From Chromohalobacter marismortui (GTDB lineage Bacteria; Pseudomonadota; Gammaproteobacteria; Pseudomonadales; Halomonadaceae), in assembly GCF_004364315.1 (NCBI RefSeq), contig NZ_SOBR01000009.1:1-64000 (forward strand): a stretch of 64,000 nucleotides of DNA. The letters are read 5' to 3'. A model generated the notes under the pieces. It did no database searches. It had not been told where the DNA came from and saw only the letters and a list, made by a program, of their open reading frames with translations. A program made the position numbers and the translations under genes. Shown here one piece after another: positions 58,917 to 64,000 of the stretch. Every line of letters begins with the position of its first letter. Position 1 is the stretch's first letter.

Positions 58917-60205
58917 ACCGACTCCTCGGCCATTGCGGGCTCGTCGCAGCCCAGCGCCTGGGCTACCCGCAGCGCGCTCCAGACACCATCCTCGTGGAAA
59001 CCGTGGCGCCAGTACGCGCCACAAAAATGCGTGCGCAGATGCGTACCTGAGATTTCCGCATGACGTTGCTGGGCGGCGGCTCCCGCCAGCGTGAAGCGAG
59101 GGTGGCGATAGACGAAGCGCCGCAGCATGCGCTCGGGTGCGATAGCATCGCTGTCGTTGAGCGTTACGCAGAAACGCGTCGCGCCTGGCAAATGCTGAAG
59201 GCGATTCATGTCATAGGTCACCGAGACGCGGGCGTCGTCCTCGCGTCCGTCGATACGGTAGTTCCAGCTCGCCCAGGCACGGCGTCGACGTGGCAGCATG
59301 CGAATATCGGTATGCAGGACCACGTCATTGTCCTGATAGGGCAGGGCATCGAGGATCTCGCGCTCAGCGTGGCTGGGTGCGCTCAGCATTGCCAGGGCCT
59401 GGTCGCTATGGCAGGCGAGCACGACCTGATCGAAACGCTCCCGGCCTTGTGGGGTGGTCAGCGTCACGCCCGCCGCATCGCGCTCGATCTCGTGCACAGG
59501 GCAGGCCAGGCGTATGCGCTCGGCGTAGGCGGCTGTCAACGGAGCGATGTAGCGTCGTGAGCCGCCTACCAGCGTATACCACTGGGGGCGATCGTTCACC
59601 GACAACAGCCCATGATGATGAAAGAAACGCACGAAAGGAATCAGTGGAAAATTCGCCATGTCGTGCTCGCTGGCGGACCATATGGCGGCCCCCATGGGCA
59701 GCAGGTAACGGTGTCGAAAGGTGTCACCGTAGCCGCCTCGTGTCAGGTATTCGCCTAGCGTCATGCCTGCCGGCAAGGTGCCGTGTGAAAGATCGCGTAT
59801 CGCGTGGCGATTGAAGCGCAGGATATCGCGCAGCATGCCGTGGAAGCCGGGACGCAGCAAGTTGCGACGCTGGGCGAACAGCGTATCGAGGGTATGGCCG
59901 TTATATTCGAAGTCCTCGTGTGTGGTATGCACCGAGAAGCTCATCTCGGTGGCTTGCGCAGACACGCCCAACGCTGCCAGCAAGCGTTGAAAGTGCGGAT
60001 AGGTCCGGTCGTTGAAGACGATAAAGCCGGTATCGATGGCATGCCGATGCCCGTCCATTTCGACGTCTACGGTGGCGGTATGGCCGCCGAGACCTGCCTG
60101 GGCCTCGAACAGGGTCACCTCGTGGCGCTGCGAGAGATAATGCGCGCAGGCCATGCCGGCAATGCCGCCGCCGACCACCGCGATGCGCGAGGCGGGCACG
60201 TTCAT
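58913..60205 (-). CDS. FAD-dependent oxidoreductase, amine-oxidase/desaturase-like
   Basis: A 430-aa flavoprotein with an N-terminal dinucleotide-binding motif (VVGGGIAGMACAHYLS), FEAQAGLGGHTATV and a C-terminal FAD segment (THFCGAYWRHGFHEDGV). Homologues beside CFA synthase are thought to act on membrane fatty acids. The start overlaps the SDR stop in ATGA. Confidence 0.9.
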   Translation of the reverse strand: MNVPASRIAVVGGGIAGMACAHYLSQRHEVTLFEAQAGLGGHTATVDVEMDGHRHAIDTGFIVFNDRTYPHFQRLLAALGVSAQATEMSFSVHTTHEDFEYNGHTLDTLFAQRRNLLRPGFHGMLRDILRFNRHAIRDLSHGTLPAGMTLGEYLTRGGYGDTFRHRYLLPMGAAIWSASEHDMANFPLIPFVRFFHHHGLLSVNDRPQWYTLVGGSRRYIAPLTAAYAERIRLACPVHEIERDAAGVTLTTPQGRERFDQVVLACHSDQALAMLSAPSHAEREILDALPYQDNDVVLHTDIRMLPRRRRAWASWNYRIDGREDDARVSVTYDMNRLQHLPGATRFCVTLNDSDAIAPERMLRRFVYRHPRFTLAGAAAQQRHAEISGTHLRTHFCGAYWRHGFHEDGVWSALRVAQALGCDEPAMAEESV

Positions 60206-60993
60206 GAGCTACCCTCCGTATCGGCATTGCGGGTGAGGCGTCGCCCCAGGCGATGGCGTAGCACGGGCGGCAATATACCGGCCAGCTTGACCAGCCAGGT
60301 AAAGCGACGCGGAAAATGAATGTCCAACGCGCGTTTTTCCAGACCACGCAAGATCGCGTCCACGGCTTCGTCGACCTCGACGCGCATGGGCATGGGAAAG
60401 TCATTGCGCTCGGTCAGCGGGGTACGCACGAAACCGGGATGGATGATGCTGACATCGATGCCTTCCGCCGCTAGATCGAGGCGCAGGGAGGCGAGGAAAT
60501 AGCTGATCGCGGCCTTGGAAGCCCCATAGGCCTCGGCGCGCGGCAGCGGAAAATATGCCGAAGCGCTGGAGACCGCCGCCAACTGTGGACGTCGATGACC
60601 GTCTCGCGCCAGACGCAGCAGCGGCAGGGCGGCCTCTACGGCATACAGAGTGCCGTGCAGGTTGGTGGCCAGGACGCGTTCGATGAGGTCGACATCGAAG
60701 TGGCGTGCATCCAGATACTCGCAGGTGCCGGCATTGAGTAGCGCCAGATCGAGTCCGCCGAAGATAGCCTCGATCTGCGCCCCGGCCGCGCGAACCGATG
60801 CGTGGTCGGTGACATCGGCAGGCACCACCAGGGCATTCTCGAAAGGCGCTGCGAGTGCCTCCAGAGCGTCGCGTCGACGTGCCGTCAGCGCCACGCGGTG
60901 CCCATCATGCAACAAACGCTTGGCCAGGGCTTCGCCGATGCCCGAGGTGGCGCCGGTCAGCCAGATACGCCGGGGTGCCGTAGGGGTTGCCAT
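60202..60993 (-). CDS. short-chain dehydrogenase/reductase
   Basis: A 263-aa classical SDR: TGATSGIGEAL cofactor motif, LLNAGT and YGASK catalytic pair preceded by the catalytic Ser in SSASAYF. Substrate unknown. ATG 60993 follows AGGAGATC. First gene of the SDR-FAD-DUF1365-cfa-DUF2878 block. Confidence 0.92.
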   Translation of the reverse strand: MATPTAPRRIWLTGATSGIGEALAKRLLHDGHRVALTARRRDALEALAAPFENALVVPADVTDHASVRAAGAQIEAIFGGLDLALLNAGTCEYLDARHFDVDLIERVLATNLHGTLYAVEAALPLLRLARDGHRRPQLAAVSSASAYFPLPRAEAYGASKAAISYFLASLRLDLAAEGIDVSIIHPGFVRTPLTERNDFPMPMRVEVDEAVDAILRGLEKRALDIHFPRRFTWLVKLAGILPPVLRHRLGRRLTRNADTEGSS

Positions 60994-61024
60994 GGAGGAT
61001 CTCCTCTAGTTGCCTGGGCACTGC

Positions 61025-61063
61025 CTGAAAAGTGCCTGCGCTCGTTCATGCGGCGTTGAAAGT
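61025..61063 (+). repeat. dispersed 39-nt repeat, copy 2
   Basis: Second copy of the repeat at 44652-44690 (33 of 39 identical). It lies in the promoter spacer of the SDR operon, next to an imperfect hairpin (GGCACT 61017-61022 with AGTGCC 61031-61036). The -10 candidate of that operon overlaps its end. Confidence 0.7.
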
Positions 61064-61087
61064 AGGCGCGTGTGCGAGTCCGATCAA
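61059..61087 (-). promoter_or_regulatory. possible promoter of the SDR-cfa block
   Basis: On the minus strand TTGATC (61087-61082) and TACTTT (61064-61059) are 17 bp apart. Another inverted pair (TACGCG with CGCGTG, 61098-61116) lies upstream and could be an operator. Both are weak. Confidence 0.35.
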
Positions 61088-61188
61088 CGTACTCATTTAC
61101 GCGCTGTAACCGCGTGTACGAGCCCCGTCCGTCTTGTCGCCAATGCTTGCCTTGTCTGATCATCCCTCGTCGACTGTTCAGATCCGGC

Positions 61189-61635
61189 CTAGCGCGAATG
61201 GCTGGTCGGGTCCACGCGCCGCTTGAGCCAGCGAATCACCCGCCCGAGCAGGGGCAGGTGTTCGTAAAGCATTGCACCGGCATCGAAATAGTCACGATGC
61301 CGACAGATCCGGTCACCACGAAACGCTAGCTGTGAGCATCCCGTGATACGCAGGGGAGTTCCGCGAGCGAGTCGAGGGTGCGTCAGGTGCAGTGTCCACG
61401 CCACGAACGCAGTGTCGCCCTCCTGTACACGATGCGTCACCTCGAAGTGGCATGTCTGGACATTGGCCAGCATGTCGGCGTAATAGCGCATCAGAGTGTC
61501 ACGTCCCTCGATGTGGTGTAACGGATCAGTGAATTCGATATCATCAGTGTAGAGGTTTTCGAGTGTCTTTGTACACCTTTTGTCCAATTTCTCGAAGGCA
61601 TGACAGAAGGTTGCCAGTGGGGTGTCTTGGCGCAT
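61189..61635 (-). CDS. SnoaL/NTF2-like protein
   Basis: A 148-aa protein of the nuclear-transport-factor-2 fold (FEKLDKRCTKTLENLYTDDIEF...YYADMLANV...GVTHRV-like region). It is a usual member of photolyase/CFA clusters. Function unknown; probably cytoplasmic. It starts 32 bases after the phrB stop. Confidence 0.82.
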   Translation of the reverse strand: MRQDTPLATFCHAFEKLDKRCTKTLENLYTDDIEFTDPLHHIEGRDTLMRYYADMLANVQTCHFEVTHRVQEGDTAFVAWTLHLTHPRLARGTPLRITGCSQLAFRGDRICRHRDYFDAGAMLYEHLPLLGRVIRWLKRRVDPTSHSR

Positions 61636-61667
61636 GTTGCCCTCTTGTCTGGAGAAAGCGTGTCAGT

Positions 61668-63089
61668 TCATTGCGACAGCGATTTGAACGCGTCCAGGGC
61701 GCGCTGTCGGGCCGCCTTGTGATCGACGATGGGCATGGCGTATCCGGTATCGCGGCGTTGCGCCTCGCTGGGGAAAAAGCGTGATTTCACGGGGAGGCCG
61801 GCCAGCTCGGGGAGCCAGTAGGCGATGAAGCGTCCCTCGGGGTCGAAACGTTCCGCCTGGGTGGTGGGATTGAAGATGCGGAAATACGGTGCGGCGTCTG
61901 TCCCGGTGGACGCGGCCCACTGCCAGCCGCCATTGTTGGAAGCAAAGTCACCGTCGATGAGGTGCCGCATGAAGAAGGCCTCGCCGCGCCGCCAATCGAT
62001 CAACAGGTGCTTGGACAAGAACATCGCCGTCACCATGCGTAGACGATTGTGCATCCATCCACAATGGACGAGCTGGCGCATCGCGGCGTCGACCAGCGGG
62101 TAGCCGGTACGCCCTTCGCACCAAGCCTGGAATCCTGTGTCATCGTCGCGCCAGACCAGGGCCTGGGTATGCGACTGAAAGGGGTGGTGGCGATTGATAG
62201 CGGGGAAGCTGGCGGCGATGTGCAGATAGAACTCGCGCCAGATCAATTCGTTCGCCCAGGCGGTGAGGCCGGCGTCGCCATCGGCCAAGTGACCCTGGTT
62301 GTTGTTCATGACGGCGTGCAGGCACTGGCGATGAGAGATCATGCCCAGCGCCAGATAGGGAGACAGTTCGCTGGTGCCGGGGAGGGCAGGGAAATCGCGC
62401 TGACGCTTGTAGTGATGGCCACGAAAACGCAGGAAGCGCTCGAGCCGGTCGCTGGCCTCGTCCTGACCCGCGGGCCAGGAGGCTGGGGCGAGCGGTGTGT
62501 CGGCCATCGTCTCGAGGTCGCCAGAGGGCGGCGGGTCGGCGTCGATGGCCAACGGCGCCTGGGGCTCAGGTTCTTCCACCAAGGCGATGCGGCGTGACGC
62601 CATCTGACGGTGCCAAGCCTTGGCGAAGGGCGTGAAGACGCTATATGGCTCGCCCTTGCCGGTGAGCAACTCGCCCGGCGCATAGGCCACGGCGTCGGTA
62701 TGCCCGGCCACCGCGATACCGGCAGCGTGGAAAACGCGCTCCACCGCCGCGTCCCGACGCTGTTCGTTGAGTGGATATTCGCGATTGAAATGCAGGGTGG
62801 TCGCGCCGTGGTGGCGGGCCAGTGCCAGCAGCACATCGGGCGCTTCGTCGTAGGTGTCGATGCGGCGCTGCAACAAGGGAATGTTGAGGCCCGCGAGGTG
62901 TTCACGAAGCGCCGCCACACCGCGCAGCCAGAAATCGATCTTGTTGGCGCCGTGGTCGTGGCGTTGCCACTGTGGAAGACTGGTCAAGAAGACGGCGATT
63001 ACCGGTCCGTGTTCGGCGGCGGCATGCAAGGCGCGGTTATCGAAGGTTCGCAGGTCGCTGCGGAACCACATCAATTGTACGTTGGACAT
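61668..63089 (-). CDS. phrB: deoxyribodipyrimidine photo-lyase
   Basis: Photolyase uses light to split cyclobutane pyrimidine dimers. The 473-aa product has the antenna domain start (VQLMWFRSDLRTFDNRAL) and the FAD/DNA-binding core (TGYPLVDAAMRQL, MHNRLRM, SNNGGWQWAAS). ATG 63089 is preferred over a TTG two codons upstream. It follows the MerR gene by 27 bases. Confidence 0.96.
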   Translation of the reverse strand: MSNVQLMWFRSDLRTFDNRALHAAAEHGPVIAVFLTSLPQWQRHDHGANKIDFWLRGVAALREHLAGLNIPLLQRRIDTYDEAPDVLLALARHHGATTLHFNREYPLNEQRRDAAVERVFHAAGIAVAGHTDAVAYAPGELLTGKGEPYSVFTPFAKAWHRQMASRRIALVEEPEPQAPLAIDADPPPSGDLETMADTPLAPASWPAGQDEASDRLERFLRFRGHHYKRQRDFPALPGTSELSPYLALGMISHRQCLHAVMNNNQGHLADGDAGLTAWANELIWREFYLHIAASFPAINRHHPFQSHTQALVWRDDDTGFQAWCEGRTGYPLVDAAMRQLVHCGWMHNRLRMVTAMFLSKHLLIDWRRGEAFFMRHLIDGDFASNNGGWQWAASTGTDAAPYFRIFNPTTQAERFDPEGRFIAYWLPELAGLPVKSRFFPSEAQRRDTGYAMPIVDHKAARQRALDAFKSLSQ

Positions 63090-63116
63090 GGCCAATCCCT
63101 GGCGCAGGTATGAGGA

Positions 63117-64000
63117 TTAGCGTCCCAGCAGCCCATGCAGGCGGCTGAGCGCAGCGGGTAATTCGTCGCCGAGCGAGGCGACCTGCGTGTTTTCCAGCTC
63201 CGCGCCGCGGATGCGTGCTACGGGGCCGACGAGGCACAGTGGCATGTCGAGCTGCTCCGCCAGGCGCGGCAATTGACGGCGAATGAGATCGCTGCGCTCG
63301 GCGTATCCGCTGATCATGAGGATGGCGTCTGCCTTGAAGTGCTCCGCGGCCAGCGCTAACTCATTGAGCGGCGGGTCGGTATCCAGCCACTCGACCCGAA
63401 ATCCCGAGGCCGAGGCGACCAGCGCCAACAGCAGAAGGCGCAATAGATCGCGCTCTTCGGGCAAACGTAGCAGCAGTAGGCGTGCGCCCGGCGTGGCTTG
63501 GTTGGCGTGATACAGGCGAATGCCGACCCGCGTGCGCAAGAAGCTTTCCAGCAAGCGGCGCTGCAACTCGGCACCGAATTGATCGCGCCAGCGATCCTCG
63601 AGCTCGTCGATCACCGGCTGCCAAAGGGCGGTCACGCACAAGCTGGCGGGGTAGAGCGCCATGCTGCGATCGAACAGGACTTCCAGCGTATCGCCATCCA
63701 GCGCGTCGACGGCCTGTAGCAGTTGCTGACGCTGGCTTTCCCAGTCACTGATATCCGGCGACGGAACATCATCATTGACCGCCGGTTCGGCACGTTCTAG
63801 CAGCTCACGCACTTGGCTGACGGGAACGCCCCGATTGAGCCATTGCAGAATGCGTTCGACCCGCTGTATGTCCTCGCGTGCATAGAGACGATGTCCCTTG
63901 GGGGTACGCTGCGGACGAATCAGGCCGTAGCGGCGCTCCCAGGCGCGCAAGGTCACGGAATTGACGCCGGTTAGCCGTGAGACCTCGCGGATCGGATACA
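63117..64000 (-). CDS. MerR-family regulator, LitR/CarH-like, lacking the B12 motifs (5' partial)
   Basis: The reading frame enters from the window edge; the first bases read TG-TAT-CCG, so the ATG probably lies exactly one base outside. The N-terminal MerR helix-turn-helix (YPIREVSRLTGVNSVTLRAWE, given only as a landmark) precedes a B12-binding-type fold. The Wx9EH motif of CarH reads W-x9-RR here and the ExH motif reads ERD, so adenosylcobalamin is unlikely to bind. Position and content point to control of the photolyase/CFA cluster. Class II LitR proteins, which work with a LOV photoreceptor, are the nearest concept I know. Confidence 0.82.
   Translation of the reverse strand, partial: YPIREVSRLTGVNSVTLRAWERRYGLIRPQRTPKGHRLYAREDIQRVERILQWLNRGVPVSQVRELLERAEPAVNDDVPSPDISDWESQRQQLLQAVDALDGDTLEVLFDRSMALYPASLCVTALWQPVIDELEDRWRDQFGAELQRRLLESFLRTRVGIRLYHANQATPGARLLLLRLPEERDLLRLLLLALVASASGFRVEWLDTDPPLNELALAAEHFKADAILMISGYAERSDLIRRQLPRLAEQLDMPLCLVGPVARIRGAELENTQVASLGDELPAALSRLHGLLGR

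Overview
The window is a high-GC gammaproteobacterial chromosome segment. Gene order, the halophile-type core proteome, the poly-GlcNAc operon and the photolyase/CFA cluster suggest a member of the Halomonadaceae, probably close to Chromohalobacter or Halomonas. That assignment is an inference; no database was searched.

Region 1 (1-3722): the tail of an rRNA operon (an odd 5S-like 3' end, two terminators), then birA-coaX, a tRNA cluster (Tyr-Gly-Thr and, separately promoted, Trp) and secE-nusG. The tuf copy that often lies between tRNA-Thr and tRNA-Trp/secE is missing.

Region 2 (3826-33119): an almost uninterrupted transcription/translation superoperon: rplKAJL-rpoBC, rpsLG-fusA-tuf, the S10, spc and alpha blocks, ending with rpoA-rplQ and a strong terminator. 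Readable control points are an L10 leader, an attenuator between rplL and rpoB, near-consensus promoters before rpsL and rpsJ, a terminator after tuf, and a promoter inside a large palindrome before rpsM.

Region 3 (33207-38353): uvrA (minus strand), a YajR-like MFS transporter and ssb. Region 4 (38529-44632): a tightly overlapping pgaABCD operon for making, deacetylating and exporting poly-beta-1,6-N-acetylglucosamine.

Region 5 (44741-47833): a NorR/FhpR-type sigma54 activator divergent from the flavohaemoglobin gene hmp. The intergenic region has three GT-N7-AC sites and a textbook -24/-12 promoter. Region 6 (47898-56407): an amino-acid-hydroxylase-like 2OG dioxygenase, two PAS-GGDEF-EAL proteins, a RmlD-like NAD-binding protein coupled to a PlsC-like acyltransferase, and fabA-fabB.

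Region 7 (56376-64000, all minus): a MerR/LitR-type regulator (cut by the window edge), photolyase phrB, a SnoaL-like protein, then SDR, FAD oxidoreductase, DUF1365, CFA synthase and DUF2878, mostly joined by 4-base overlaps. This resembles known light- or singlet-oxygen-induced lipid-modification clusters. The regulator appears to have lost both cobalamin-binding signatures.

I found no CRISPR array, insertion sequence, prophage or clearly novel defence system. The most noteworthy items are the B12-motif-less LitR-like regulator with its cluster, the complete NorR/sigma54 circuit, the promoter-palindrome before rpsM, a 39-nt dispersed repeat and the odd 5S-like tail.
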